NCBI RefSeq assembly: GCF_024508235.1
Contig: NZ_CP101943.1
Location: 2,143,112-2,207,111 of the forward strand
DNA length: 64,000 nt
Direction of reading: 5' to 3'
Origin: Halococcus qingdaonensis
GTDB taxonomy: Archaea > Halobacteriota > Halobacteria > Halobacteriales > Halococcaceae
The stretch's first letter is position 1; each line of letters begins with the position of its first letter. Below, one piece after another: positions 7,937-17,069 of this stretch. The notes below the pieces were generated by a model that saw only the letters and a program-made list of their open reading frames with translations, was not told the origin of the DNA and did not search any database. The translations under genes and the position numbers were made by a program.

Positions 7937-8749
7937 ATGAGCGATCTCAGCCTCGACGCGACCCAGCTCGACCGTTATTCCCGCCACATTATCATGAACG
8001 GGGTCGGTCCGGCCGGTCAGGAGTCGCTGCTCGACGCGCGCGTGCTCGTCGTCGGGGTAGGCGGGCTCGGCGCGCCGACGATCCAGTATCTCGCCGCCGC
8101 GGGCGTCGGTCGGCTGGGGATCGTCGACGACGACGTGGTCGAGCGCAGCAACCTCCAGCGCCAGGTCGTCCACGGCGACGACGACGTCGGCGAGAAGAAA
8201 GTCGACAGCGCCGCCCGGTTCGTCGCACAGCTGAACCCCGACGTGACCGTCGAGCCCCACGACGAACGGCTGGGTCCCGAAAACGTCCGCTCGCTCGTCG
8301 ACGGCTACGATTTCGTCGTCGACGGCTCCGACAACTTCCGGACTCGATATCTCGTCAACGACGCCTGCACGCTCGCCGGAATCTCTTTCTCACACGGCGC
8401 GATCTACCGCTTCGAGGGCCAAGTGACGACCTTCGAGGGCGAGTCGCCGTGCTATCGCTGTTTGTTCCCCGAGGCACCCCCAGCAGGCACGGTCCCCGAC
8501 TGTGCGACGACGGGCGTGCTCGGCATGCTCCCCGGCGTGATCGGGACGATACAGGCGACCGAAACGGTGAAATCACTGATGGACATCGGCGAGCGCCTCG
8601 ACGGCCGACTGCTCTCCTACGACGCGCTGGCGATGAGTTTCGAGGAACTCCCGCTCGGGGCGGACCCCGACTGTCCGGTCTGCGGCGAGAGCGGTATCGA
8701 CTCGATCGAGGAGATCGAGTACGCCGGTTCCTGTGCAGTCGCCGACTAA
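7937..8749 (+). CDS. ubaA: SAMP-activating E1-like enzyme
   Basis: A 270-residue E1/MoeB/ThiF-type adenylyltransferase. The Rossmann motif GVGGLGA (40-46) is followed by R-x-N/Q-L-Q-R (SNLQRQVV, 71-78) and the adenylation aspartate region DGSDNFRTRY (129-138). The thiol-transfer cysteine is in PDCATTG (Cys189), and zinc is held by CYRC (172-175) and CPVC (246-249). UbaA adenylates the ubiquitin-like SAMP proteins and passes them either to target lysines or into sulfur transfer for tRNA thiolation and molybdopterin. The gene ends in a 4-bp overlap with the convergent binding-protein gene. Confidence 0.92.
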   Translation: MSDLSLDATQLDRYSRHIIMNGVGPAGQESLLDARVLVVGVGGLGAPTIQYLAAAGVGRLGIVDDDVVERSNLQRQVVHGDDDVGEKKVDSAARFVAQLNPDVTVEPHDERLGPENVRSLVDGYDFVVDGSDNFRTRYLVNDACTLAGISFSHGAIYRFEGQVTTFEGESPCYRCLFPEAPPAGTVPDCATTGVLGMLPGVIGTIQATETVKSLMDIGERLDGRLLSYDALAMSFEELPLGADPDCPVCGESGIDSIEEIEYAGSCAVAD

Positions 8750-9663
8750 GAAGAGATCGTCAGCGCCGACAGCGGGCGCGCAGCCTCTCTCGGTGGACGC
8801 TCGAAGGCCTCGGGGTGGATCACGCCGGCGAGATGTTCGAGCGAGTCGACCAGCCGGGTCCCGGGCCGGTTGACGTACTGGTGACCATCGATGGCGTACG
8901 TCCGGCCGTCCTGCACGGCGGTCAGCTCGTCCCAGCCTGGGCGATCGGTCAGGTCGACGAGATTCTCCGTGGTTTGATCGAGATCGAACCCACAGGGTGC
9001 GACGACCAGCACCTCGGGATCGTACTCGCGGATCGTCTCCCATTCGACCGGGCGCGAGGCTGCTCCGTGGTCCGTCAGTCCGTAGGAACCGCCGGCCATT
9101 TCCACCATCTCGGGGATCCAATGACCGGCGACCATCGCTGGATCGGTCCAGTCGAGCACCGCCACGCGCGGGCGCTCGGTGGTCATCGTGGCCGTTCGCT
9201 CGACGGCCTGCACGCGTGCTTCGAGATCGGCGACGAGTTCCGTCGCCCGTTCCTCGGTCCCCGTCGCCGCGCCGATACGACGGATGTCGTCGAAGACATC
9301 GCCGATGCTGTGTGGATCGGTCGTGAGTACCTCACAGTCGAGTTGTAGCTCGTCGACCGCCTCGCGGACGGCCACCGCGTCGACCGCACAGACCTCGCAG
9401 ATCCCCTGCGAGACGACGAGATCGGGATCGAGGCGCGCGAGCGTGTCGAGTTCGATGTCGTAGACGCCACCCGACCGCTCGGCTTCGAGCACCTGTTCGT
9501 CGATCTCCGTACTCGACGCGGTGGGGTCGACTCGCGAGCGATTGACCGCGGGTTTGTCGGCCATTCGCGGTGGGTGGTCGCATTCGTGGGAGACGCCGAC
9601 CGGCTCGATGCCGAGCGCCGCGACGATCTCGGTCGCCGAGGGGAGTAGCGAAACGACGCGCAT
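8746..9663 (-). CDS. Corrinoid/iron-type ABC binding protein (BtuF-like), no signal peptide
   Basis: A 305-residue protein with the class III periplasmic-binding fold: MRVVSLLPSATEIVAALG at the start is the hallmark of the BtuF/FepB family, followed by DPDLVVSQGICEVCAVD and a second lobe from about residue 165. Haloarchaeal relatives are annotated as cobalamin-binding. There is no signal peptide or lipobox, so it probably stays in the cytoplasm, and no permease or ATPase lies nearby. A cytoplasmic corrinoid-binding or salvage role is possible but unproven. Start ATG at 9661-9663; the frame continues upstream across the next gene as a shadow and is not followed. Confidence 0.8.
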   Translation of the reverse strand: MRVVSLLPSATEIVAALGIEPVGVSHECDHPPRMADKPAVNRSRVDPTASSTEIDEQVLEAERSGGVYDIELDTLARLDPDLVVSQGICEVCAVDAVAVREAVDELQLDCEVLTTDPHSIGDVFDDIRRIGAATGTEERATELVADLEARVQAVERTATMTTERPRVAVLDWTDPAMVAGHWIPEMVEMAGGSYGLTDHGAASRPVEWETIREYDPEVLVVAPCGFDLDQTTENLVDLTDRPGWDELTAVQDGRTYAIDGHQYVNRPGTRLVDSLEHLAGVIHPEAFERPPREAARPLSALTISS

Positions 9664-9732
9664 GCCCGAGCGAGGGGCGCGACGACCATAGCCCTTCGTG
9701 AACGGTTTCACCGTACGGAGCCAGCAACACGT

Positions 9733-10326
9733 ATGCAATCGACGACGAGCGGCACCTTCCGCGTGCTCGCCAGTCCGCGCGATCCGGCCGAACTCCTCCT
9801 GCTCGATACGAGCAGCCAGGACCCGACCTACGTCACGACCGAGGGCTACGACGGCACTCTCGGACGGACGGTCGACGACATCGAACCGGGCAACCGCATC
9901 GCCGCCACGCTCTCCTGGACCGATGGAACGCCCCGCTTCGCCGACGTCGACATCGAGACGCGCACGACGATCGAGTTCGCCGACGGCGCGACCGGTATCT
10001 TCGAGGTCGCCCGCGAGACGTGGCAGGAGGCCGAACGCGAGGGACGAGCGATGAACGCACGGACGACGCGCAACACCGATGGCGAGGCCAACGGCGTCGT
10101 CTACACGTTCGCCAAACAGGCCGGCCAGCGACGACTCTACGACGAGTTCGCCGACGGGATCACGCCGCTGGAACCGCTCATCGGTCGACTGGCCGCGAGC
10201 GCCGATCCGCCGTTCGCGGTGTTCGTCCTCGAACCGGCCGACGAGCCGTTCGTCCTCGTCGTCATCGCGGCCGACCGCGACGGTCGGTTCGCCGAGACGA
10301 TGGTCGAGAGCTACGACGGCCTCTGA
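9733..10326 (+). CDS. DUF6663-type haloarchaeal protein
   Basis: A 197-residue cytoplasmic protein starting MQSTTSGTFRVLASPRDPAELLLLD. The first part resembles a small beta barrel (GRTVDDIEPGNRIAATLSW), and the second half holds a helix rich in charged residues and a beta strand pair (PPFAVFVLEP, PFVLVVIAAD). I recognise it as the DUF6663 family, restricted to haloarchaea, with no known function. The start lies 69 bases from the divergent binding-protein start, so the two share one short promoter region. Confidence 0.75.
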   Translation: MQSTTSGTFRVLASPRDPAELLLLDTSSQDPTYVTTEGYDGTLGRTVDDIEPGNRIAATLSWTDGTPRFADVDIETRTTIEFADGATGIFEVARETWQEAEREGRAMNARTTRNTDGEANGVVYTFAKQAGQRRLYDEFADGITPLEPLIGRLAASADPPFAVFVLEPADEPFVLVVIAADRDGRFAETMVESYDGL

Positions 10327-10366
10327 CGCGTCGTTTATACGCCACGCTACCCAAACGCGACCACCC

Positions 10367-10660
10367 ATGCTCGACGAGACGGACCGCGAAGACCTGGAGA
10401 ACGTGCGACTGCGACTGCGCGTGCTGAGCGGGATGCACAAACTCGACGCGATCGAGAACGGCGACGGGATGGCCGAGCACGACGCGGGCGACGCCGAAGG
10501 CAAGAGCGTCGCCTACGGGAAAGCCGCCGATCACATCGCGGCGCTGCTCGACAACGAATACGGTCAGGAAAGCGTCACGGAACTCGTCGACGATCTCCCG
10601 GAAGAATGGAGCATGAACCTGCTACGATATGCGGCCTACAGCGAGCGTACCGACGATTAA
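10367..10660 (+). CDS. Small acidic haloarchaeal protein, 97 aa
   Basis: A 97-residue, mostly helical acidic protein ([20 protein letters not shown] at the start, [19 protein letters not shown] at the end). No cysteine cluster, membrane segment or named motif. The ATG at 10367 follows a TATA-like TTTATAC (10334-10340) at about 30 bases, fitting a leaderless start. It follows the DUF6663 gene by 40 bases and ends 4 bases into the convergent atpD stop. Function unknown. Confidence 0.7.
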   Translation: MLDETDREDLENVRLRLRVLSGMHKLDAIENGDGMAEHDAGDAEGKSVAYGKAADHIAALLDNEYGQESVTELVDDLPEEWSMNLLRYAAYSERTDD

Positions 10661-11361
10661 TCGGAGGTGACGGCGACTTCGCCCTCGGGACGCTCGGCTT
10701 CCTCGGCGCTGACCGCCTCACGTTCCTCGCGCTCCTCTTCCTCTTTCTTGTTCTTGATCTTCTTCATCCGGAAGATCTCCTCGCGCTCCTGCTCTTCGAG
10801 CTTCTGCTCGATGTACTCCTGTGACTCGTGGAGCTCGGGCAGCAGCTTGAATTCGAGGGCGTTGACCCGCCGTTTGGTGGTCTCGATCTCGTTGAGCATC
10901 TTCTTCATCGCGGTCTCGACCTCGGCGGCGAGAACGATCGAGTCGATCAGCTCCTCGTAGGCGTCGGCGGCCTCGTCGATCTGCGCGCTCGTACCGAGGA
11001 TGCCGTAGCCGCGCTCGTCGAGCCCCTTCTGCACCTTCGAGGACTCGATCTGGGGGACGACGACGCCCATGATGTTCTTCGACTGGATGGTGATCTCGGG
11101 ATGTTCTTTGAGCGCCGCGGCCGCCCCGCGCACCGCGAGATCGCCCTCGATCGCACGTGCCATGTCGATCGTCTCCTGGGCCTCCTCGTAGTCGTCGCCG
11201 AGGCCCGAGCGCACGTCCTGGGCCTGATCGAGGATGTCCATGAACTCCATGATGAGCCCGTCGCGTTTCTGCTCCAAGGTGTCGTGACCGCGCTCGGAGA
11301 GATCGATGCGATCCTCGATCGCCATCAGCTCCTTGCGCGTGGGTTTGACGTCGTTTGCCAT
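10657..11361 (-). CDS. atpD: A-type ATP synthase subunit D (central stalk)
   Basis: A 234-residue coiled-coil protein forming the central rotor shaft that turns inside the A3B3 head. It begins [19 protein letters not shown], typical of subunit D, has long helices at both ends, and has the conserved turn [17 protein letters not shown] near residue 165. The tail is a Lys/Glu-rich stretch and then an acidic extension usual in halophiles. Last gene of the atp operon, 25 bases after atpB. Confidence 0.95.
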   Translation of the reverse strand: MANDVKPTRKELMAIEDRIDLSERGHDTLEQKRDGLIMEFMDILDQAQDVRSGLGDDYEEAQETIDMARAIEGDLAVRGAAAALKEHPEITIQSKNIMGVVVPQIESSKVQKGLDERGYGILGTSAQIDEAADAYEELIDSIVLAAEVETAMKKMLNEIETTKRRVNALEFKLLPELHESQEYIEQKLEEQEREEIFRMKKIKNKKEEEEREEREAVSAEEAERPEGEVAVTSD

Positions 11362-11386
11362 TGCCTGAAATAGTCGACCGAGACCC

Positions 11387-12850
11387 TTAAGCTTCGGCCT
11401 CGGACTCGGCCGCACCGTCGCTCTCGTCGCCCGCCGATTCCTCGCCCGGTTCGTCGACGTCCTCTCGGTAGTGCTCCTCGATGAGCTCCTCGTCGATACG
11501 GTTGAGCGACGATTTCGGGAGCATCGAGAGCAGGTCCCAGCCGATGTCGAGGGTTTCCTCGATGTCGCGGTTGTTGTCGAAGCCCTGATCGACGAACTCG
11601 GTCTCGAAGCGGTCGGCCAGATCGAGATAGCGGTTGTCCTGCTCGGAGAGCGCCTCGCGACCGACGATGTTCACCAGGTCGCGCAGGTCCTCACCCTCCG
11701 CGTAGGCAGCGTAGAGCTGATCGGAGACGTCGCCGTGGTCCTCGCGCGTGAGGCCCTCGCCGATCCCGTCGTCCATCAGCCGCGAGAGGCTCGGCAGCAC
11801 GTTGACCGGCGGCTGCACACCTTGACTGTTGAGGTCGCGGTCCATCATGATCTGGCCCTCGGTGATGTAGCCCGTGAGGTCGGGGATCGGATGCGTGTCG
11901 TCGTCGCCGGGCATCGTCAGGATCGGGATCTGCGTGACCGATCCCTCGCGACCCTTGATCCGACCCGCGCGCTCGTAGAGCTGGGCGAGGTCGGTGTACA
12001 TGTAGCCCGGGTAGCCACGCCGACCGGGCACCTCCTCGCGGGCGGCCCCGATCTCGCGCAGCGCCTCACAGTAGTTCGTCATGTCCGTCAGGATGACGAG
12101 TACGTGATAGCCCTTCTCGAAGGCGAGATACTCGGCCGTGGTGAGTGCGAGTCGCGGCGTGATCTGGCGCTCGACGGCGGGGTCGTCCGCCAGGTTCGAG
12201 AAGACGACCGATCGTTCGAGCGCACCGGTGCGCTCGAAGTCCGCGAGGAACTCGTTGGACTCCTCGGCGGTGATGCCCATCGCACAGAACACCACTGCGA
12301 ACTCCGATCCGTCCTCGTCGTCGCCCTCCTCGTCGATCTCTTCGGGCACCGTCGCCTGCCGGGCGATCTGGAGCGCGAGATCGTTGTGCGGGAGGCCGGA
12401 CGCCGAGAAGATCGGCAGTTTCTGGCCCCGTACCAAGGTGTTCATCCCGTCGATCGCCGAGACACCCGTCTGGATGAACTCCTCGGGGTACTCTCTGGCG
12501 GTGGGGTTGATCGCCGCACCGATGATGTCCTCGCGCTCCTCGGGGACGATCTCCGGACCGTCGTCGATCGGGCGACCCGAGCCGTCGAGCACTCTGCCGA
12601 GGAGGTCCTCGGTGACGGGCATCTTCATCGTCTCGCCGAGGAACCTGACCGAGGCATCACGGTTGATGCTGTCGGTGCCCTCGAAGACCTGTATCGAGGC
12701 GAACTCCTCGTTCGATTCGAGCACCTGACCGCGCTTCTGTTCACCGTTCGGTAGCTCGATCTCGACGATCTCGTCGTAGCCCACCGGTTCGTCGATCTCG
12801 ACGAACACGAGCGGCCCACTGATCTCCTCGATGGTTTTGTATTCTTTCAT
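11387..12850 (-). CDS. atpB: A-type ATP synthase subunit B (regulatory nucleotide subunit)
   Basis: A 487-residue non-catalytic partner of subunit A in the A3B3 head. It begins [20 protein letters not shown], keeps the family signatures [22 protein letters not shown] (split around about 140-162) and a [17 protein letters not shown] segment, and lacks the P-loop seen in AtpA, as expected. The last 25 residues are an acidic tail typical of halophiles. Nine bases separate it from the atpA stop. Confidence 0.96.
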   Translation of the reverse strand: MKEYKTIEEISGPLVFVEIDEPVGYDEIVEIELPNGEQKRGQVLESNEEFASIQVFEGTDSINRDASVRFLGETMKMPVTEDLLGRVLDGSGRPIDDGPEIVPEEREDIIGAAINPTAREYPEEFIQTGVSAIDGMNTLVRGQKLPIFSASGLPHNDLALQIARQATVPEEIDEEGDDEDGSEFAVVFCAMGITAEESNEFLADFERTGALERSVVFSNLADDPAVERQITPRLALTTAEYLAFEKGYHVLVILTDMTNYCEALREIGAAREEVPGRRGYPGYMYTDLAQLYERAGRIKGREGSVTQIPILTMPGDDDTHPIPDLTGYITEGQIMMDRDLNSQGVQPPVNVLPSLSRLMDDGIGEGLTREDHGDVSDQLYAAYAEGEDLRDLVNIVGREALSEQDNRYLDLADRFETEFVDQGFDNNRDIEETLDIGWDLLSMLPKSSLNRIDEELIEEHYREDVDEPGEESAGDESDGAAESEAEA

Positions 12851-12859
12851 TTTTGGTAG

Positions 12860-14617
12860 TCAGTATTTCTCCCGGAGCTGGCTCTCGATGTTCGACTCGA
12901 CGTCGTCGATGAACTCCTCGTACTCCGCGGTCGCGCCGATGCGGTTGAGCCGCGGTGCGGCGTCGATACCCGTGATCTCCTCGACCGGAACGCCGGCGTC
13001 GAGTGCCGCGAACGCCTCGTCGTTGTAGGTCTTGATCGCCTGCATGATGAGGTAGGTCTTCTCCGGCGCGGAGTAGGCGTCGACGTCGTCGAGCGCGTTC
13101 TGCTGGAGGAACGCCTCGCGCAGATAGCGCGCGATATCCAGGGTGAGGCGCTGGTCGTCCGGCAGCGCGTCCTCGCCGACCAGCTGGACGATCTCCTGGA
13201 GCTCGCTCTCCTCGTCGAGCGTGTCGATGGCCCACTGGCGCACCTCGGGCCAGTCGCTCGCGACGTTCTCCTCGAACCACGGGTCGAGCTGGTCGCGATA
13301 GAGCGAGTACGACTCGTCCCAGTCGATCGCCGGGAAGTGCCGGCGCTCGGCGAGATCGGCGTCGAGCGCCCAGAACGTCTTCACGATGCGCAGCGTGTTC
13401 TGGGTGACGGGTTCGGAGAAGTCGCCACCCGGCGGGGAGACTGCGCCGACCGCCGAGATCGATCCCTCGGTGCCGTTGATGTTCTGGAAGTAGCCCGCGC
13501 GCTCGTAGAACTCCGAGAGGCGCGCCGCGAGGTAGGCCGGATAGCCCTCCTCGCCCGGCATCTCTTCCAGACGCGAACTGATCTCGCGCATCGCCTCCGC
13601 CCACCGCGAGGTGGAGTCGGCCATCAGCGCCACGTCGTAGCCCATGTCGCGGTAGTACTCGGCGATCGTGATGCCCGTGTAGACACACGACTCGCGTGCC
13701 GCGACCGGCATGTTGGAGGTGTTGGCGATGAGACACGTACGAGACATCAACGGCTTCCCGGTGTTCGGGTCTTCGAGCTCGGGGAAGTCGTCGATCACCT
13801 CCGTCATCTCGTTGCCGCGCTCGCCACAGCCGATGTAGATGACGATATCGGCGTCGGCGTACTTCGCGAGACTCTGCTGGGTGACGGTCTTCCCGGAGCC
13901 GAACGGTCCCGGGATCGCCGCCGTCCCACCTTTCGCGAGCGGGAACAGTCCGTCCTGGACGCGCTGGCCCGTGATCAGGGGCGTTTTCGGCGTCTCCTTG
14001 TCGACGGTCGGGCGGGCCTCGCGCACCGGCCACTCCTGATGCATCGTGACCTCCTCGCCCGAATCGAGTTCGACGACCGTCTCGGTGACGGTGAACTCGC
14101 CCTCCTCGACGTTCGTGACTGCGCCACCCTCGTAGTCCGGCGGCACGAGCACCTTGTGTTCGATGCTCTCGGTCTCCGGGACCGTGCCGACGATGTCGCC
14201 GGCCTCGATCTCGTCGCCCTTCTCGACGGTGGGCGTGAACTCCCAGGTCTCGTCCATCTCGATGCCCGGCGCGTCGACACCGCGGTCGAGAAACGCGCCG
14301 AGCTGGTTTTCGAGCTCGTCGAGCGGGCGCTGAACGCCGTCGTAGATCGAGTAGAGCATGCCGGGCCCCAGATCGACCGAGAGGGGTTCGCCGGTGTTCG
14401 TGACGGGCTCACCGGGGGCGACGTTCGAGGTCTCCTCGTAGACCTGGATCGTCGTCCGGTTGCCCTCGATCTCGATCACCTCGCCCATCAGCCCTTCGTC
14501 GCCGACGTAGACCACGTCGTTCATCCGCGCGCCGAGGTCCGCCGCCACGACGACCGGGCCGCTCACGCTCGCGATCGTGCCGTCCTCATCGCCCTGTGTA
14601 TCGGTTGCCTGACTCAT
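12860..14617 (-). CDS. atpA: A-type ATP synthase catalytic subunit A
   Basis: A 585-residue catalytic subunit that makes ATP from ADP and phosphate. It shows the P-loop [13 protein letters not shown] (about 234-246), the A-type insertion domain (about 115-190), [13 protein letters not shown], the Walker B region and [20 protein letters not shown] with the ADP-binding residues. No intein is present although archaeal atpA genes sometimes carry one. Three bases separate it from the atpF stop, so translation is probably coupled. Confidence 0.97.
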   Translation of the reverse strand: MSQATDTQGDEDGTIASVSGPVVVAADLGARMNDVVYVGDEGLMGEVIEIEGNRTTIQVYEETSNVAPGEPVTNTGEPLSVDLGPGMLYSIYDGVQRPLDELENQLGAFLDRGVDAPGIEMDETWEFTPTVEKGDEIEAGDIVGTVPETESIEHKVLVPPDYEGGAVTNVEEGEFTVTETVVELDSGEEVTMHQEWPVREARPTVDKETPKTPLITGQRVQDGLFPLAKGGTAAIPGPFGSGKTVTQQSLAKYADADIVIYIGCGERGNEMTEVIDDFPELEDPNTGKPLMSRTCLIANTSNMPVAARESCVYTGITIAEYYRDMGYDVALMADSTSRWAEAMREISSRLEEMPGEEGYPAYLAARLSEFYERAGYFQNINGTEGSISAVGAVSPPGGDFSEPVTQNTLRIVKTFWALDADLAERRHFPAIDWDESYSLYRDQLDPWFEENVASDWPEVRQWAIDTLDEESELQEIVQLVGEDALPDDQRLTLDIARYLREAFLQQNALDDVDAYSAPEKTYLIMQAIKTYNDEAFAALDAGVPVEEITGIDAAPRLNRIGATAEYEEFIDDVESNIESQLREKY

Positions 14618-14620
14618 AAA

Positions 14621-14947
14621 TTAGTTCTCGTCCATCAAGTCGATGCCGATGGCGCGTTTGATCTGCTCGCGCAGTCCGCCGCTGCCGGCTCCCTCACCGC
14701 CGAGGGTCACCAACGTGGGTTCGATACTCGTCTCGGCGTCCTGTCTGACGCCGCGCGAGAGATGGTCCATATCGTCCTCTCGCATCACGACGATACCGAT
14801 CTCCTCGTCGTCGAACGCCCGCTCGACGGCCGCATCGAGTTCCGCGTCTTTCTCGTCGTCGGGTACGTTCTCGAAGGCTCTGACGCCCGCGAGCCGAAAG
14901 CCCGTCGTGAACTCCGGGCTGCCGACGACGGCGATCTCCTGGCTCAT
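14621..14947 (-). CDS. atpF: A-type ATP synthase subunit F (central stalk)
   Basis: A 108-residue Rossmann-like subunit that binds subunit D in the rotor. It starts MSQEIAVVGSPEFTTGFRLAGV, the family signature, and has DEEIGIVVMREDDMDHL in the middle. It lies in the usual place between atpC and atpA. Confidence 0.94.
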   Translation of the reverse strand: MSQEIAVVGSPEFTTGFRLAGVRAFENVPDDEKDAELDAAVERAFDDEEIGIVVMREDDMDHLSRGVRQDAETSIEPTLVTLGGEGAGSGGLREQIKRAIGIDLMDEN

Positions 14948-14987
14948 GCGTTCCCCATCGGGACTGCGTCGGTTTCGGCCTGTCGGT

Positions 14988-16049
14988 TCATACCATCACC
15001 AGCTCCTCCTCGATCGTCTCGGGGTCGAGCCCCGCCTCCTTGCCGCGCGCGATCGCGCGGACGTTGTCCACCTCGCGCATCTTCGCCAGCACGTAGGCGA
15101 ACACCGGACAGACCGAGAGCGGATACCGGTTCGAGAGCGTCCGCGAATACTCGAGCAGCGCCCTGTTGAGGGCACGATCGACGCCCGAGAGGCCCTCGGC
15201 CGATTCGAGTTCGGAAAGCGCCGCGTCGAGATCATCGCCGTATGTGCTCTCGCGCAGGCGCGAGACGAGCTCGTCGGTGTTGGCCACCAGCGCACCGAGC
15301 TCCTCCTCGTCGAACAGCCGCCCACCGTCGATGTAGTATTCGGCGGGATCGATGTCCGCACCGCTTCGCGAAAGCCGCAACGCGTTCTCGATGTTGCGGA
15401 AGTCGATCTCGGCTTCGAGGAAGTCGATATACAGCTGCGTCGCCCGGTTCGGTTCGTCGGGCAGCCCCGCAATCAACGCTTCGTAGAACGCCCGATCGGC
15501 GGCGTTTTCGAGGGGGACGAGCACTGCTCGCTCCTCGTATTCACCGTAAGCACCGGCGAGCGCGTCGCCGAACATCGTATCGGCGAGCACGTCGATCACC
15601 GCCTCGATCGACTCCGCGCCGAGCAGGCGCTCGATGCGTCGCTCGGAGAACTCGCCGGCGCGGATGAGGTCGGTTTCGACCGCCTCGCGCTCGGCATCCG
15701 AGTAGATCCCGCGCATCACCGTTTTGATGTTCCAGGCGTCGAACTGGCGGAGATAGCGCGCGATGTAGTCGTACAGTCGTCCCTCGGCGAACCGAAGCAG
15801 ATCGTCGAAGTGGTTCGCGAGGTTGCGGTGGAGGGCGTGCTCGATGAGATCGACGCCCGAATAGCGCGCGCCGAGAGCGTTCATCGCCTCCTCGTACTCC
15901 GATTCCTCCATGAACCGGGCGATCTCGCCCGGCCCCATCCGGATCAGTTTCCGATAATCGTCCTCGTCGAACAGTTTTGCCCGGCGCGAACGCACGCGCG
16001 CGGTGACGTACTCGTAGTTCGACCCCGATCCGTTCGTTCGCGTGCTCAT
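14988..16049 (-). CDS. atpC: A-type ATP synthase subunit C (rotor cap on K ring)
   Basis: A 353-residue all-helical subunit (V-type subunit d homolog) that couples the membrane K ring to the central stalk. Family features include NYEYVTARVRSRRAKL near the start, three similar helical repeats with YD-type turns, and YPLSVCPVFAYVLAKMREVDNVRAI near the end. Its start overlaps the atpE stop by four bases. Confidence 0.94.
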   Translation of the reverse strand: MSTRTNGSGSNYEYVTARVRSRRAKLFDEDDYRKLIRMGPGEIARFMEESEYEEAMNALGARYSGVDLIEHALHRNLANHFDDLLRFAEGRLYDYIARYLRQFDAWNIKTVMRGIYSDAEREAVETDLIRAGEFSERRIERLLGAESIEAVIDVLADTMFGDALAGAYGEYEERAVLVPLENAADRAFYEALIAGLPDEPNRATQLYIDFLEAEIDFRNIENALRLSRSGADIDPAEYYIDGGRLFDEEELGALVANTDELVSRLRESTYGDDLDAALSELESAEGLSGVDRALNRALLEYSRTLSNRYPLSVCPVFAYVLAKMREVDNVRAIARGKEAGLDPETIEEELVMV

Positions 16050-16624
16050 TGCTGGAACAGTCGCTCGCTGACCGCCTTCAACTCCTCGTCCCAGACCGCG
16101 TCGAACACCGAGTCGAAGGTGTTGTTCACCCGCAGGCGCGAGGCGTCGCTCTCGGCGACGATGCCGCCGAGACAGTCGACCGAGCCGGCGTGTTCGAAAC
16201 CGTCGTAGTCGGCGACGATCGATTCGATGAGTGCGGCGTCGTCGTCGCGACCATACACCGTGACGGGGCCGTCGTCGAACTCCCCTGCGGCGTCGTCGAG
16301 CAGCTCGCGCGTCAGCTCCTCGCGCCGGTCACCGGAGATGTCCGCAACCGCCGCCTCGGCCCGATCGCGGACGTCGGCGAGGCTGTCGCGGCGGGCTTCG
16401 AGGCGTTTCTGTTTGGCCTCCAGCTTCGCACTGGAGAGTTTCTGCTCGCGTTCCTGCTCGATTCGCGAATCGAGATCGTCCTCGCGCTCGGCGATGATAT
16501 CGTCGGCATCGCTCTCGGCATCGGCGAGGATCTCGTCGACGCGTTCGTCGGTTTCGCGTTCGATGCGCTCGGCGCGCTCCCTGGCGTCGTCTTTGATGTC
16601 TTCGGCGACCGTATCGAGACTCAT
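16046..16624 (-). CDS. atpE: A-type ATP synthase subunit E (peripheral stalk)
   Basis: A 192-residue peripheral-stalk subunit. The first 110 residues form a long charged helix (many E/R/D, for example ERAERIERETDERVDEILAD) that pairs with subunit H; the C-terminal 80 residues form the globular head that contacts A3B3 (GGIVAESDASRLRVNNTFD). It follows atpK by 13 bases. Confidence 0.93.
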   Translation of the reverse strand: MSLDTVAEDIKDDARERAERIERETDERVDEILADAESDADDIIAEREDDLDSRIEQEREQKLSSAKLEAKQKRLEARRDSLADVRDRAEAAVADISGDRREELTRELLDDAAGEFDDGPVTVYGRDDDAALIESIVADYDGFEHAGSVDCLGGIVAESDASRLRVNNTFDSVFDAVWDEELKAVSERLFQQ

Positions 16625-16637
16625 TGATGGGAGGGCG

Positions 16638-16901
16638 CTACTGCAGGAACAGTGTGACCAGCGTCAGGAGCACGATCGTCTCCGGCAGCACGGTCAACAC
16701 CAGCGCGATACCGAACGAGATCGAGTCCTCGGCGAGCGCACCGATCGCCGCCGCACCGATCCCGCGCTCGGCGTAGCCCGCGCCGAAGCCGGCCAACCCG
16801 ACCGCAAGCGCCGCCACACCGGTCCCGGTGATCGCCGGGCCACCTTGCTGAAGCAGTACCATCGCGTCGATAAACGCAGCCGTGAGTTCGAGTCCTATCA
16901 T
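16638..16901 (-). CDS. atpK: A-type ATP synthase membrane ring subunit K (c-type)
   Basis: An 87-residue two-helix ring protein (proteolipid). Helix 1 is about 22-45 (glycine-rich, VAALAVGLAGFGAGYAE); helix 2 is about 60-85 and carries the ion-binding glutamate in VLPETIVLL (Glu74). It has one hairpin, as in most haloarchaea, unlike the multi-hairpin forms of some methanogens. The ion is not certain from this sequence; protons are the usual choice in halophiles. It seems to have its own promoter (16961-16970), which would help supply the many copies needed per complex. Confidence 0.93.
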   Translation of the reverse strand: MIGLELTAAFIDAMVLLQQGGPAITGTGVAALAVGLAGFGAGYAERGIGAAAIGALAEDSISFGIALVLTVLPETIVLLTLVTLFLQ

Positions 16902-16960
16902 GGATTAGTTCCGTTGCGTGTTCGCTCGTATCCGAACAGTGTCTACTCCCGCGACCGGAT

Positions 16961-16970
16961 TCATAAAGCT
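16961..16970 (-). promoter_or_regulatory. Likely internal promoter ahead of atpK
   Basis: On the minus strand AGCTTTATGA lies in the 168-base gap between atpI and atpK. A start about 27 bases further on would give a leader of roughly 35-40 nt before the atpK ATG at 16901. The other atp genes are packed within 41 bases of each other, so this gap stands out. Confidence 0.45.
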
Positions 16971-17027
16971 TCCCAAAAAATCCCGTCAACCACGGATGGA
17001 CAGGCTCATAACCCCACACAGCGGAGT

Positions 17028-17032
17028 AAAAA
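17028..17032 (-). terminator. T-tract after atpI
   Basis: On the minus strand CCTTTTTACTCCGC begins about 37 bases after the atpI stop. The T5-ACT-C/G-CGC pattern matches the tract at the ends of cassettes C and E, so it may end part of the atpHI transcripts. Confidence 0.4.
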
Positions 17033-17069
17033 GGTTGGAGTGACACCCCCTCGTTCGGGAGGTGATCCG

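Noticed and set aside
13337-15169. A 610-residue plus-strand frame opposite atpA, atpF and atpC
   Set aside because: It spans three well-defined genes on the other strand and is rich in Arg/Asp/Val as expected from a shadow of acidic coding sequence.
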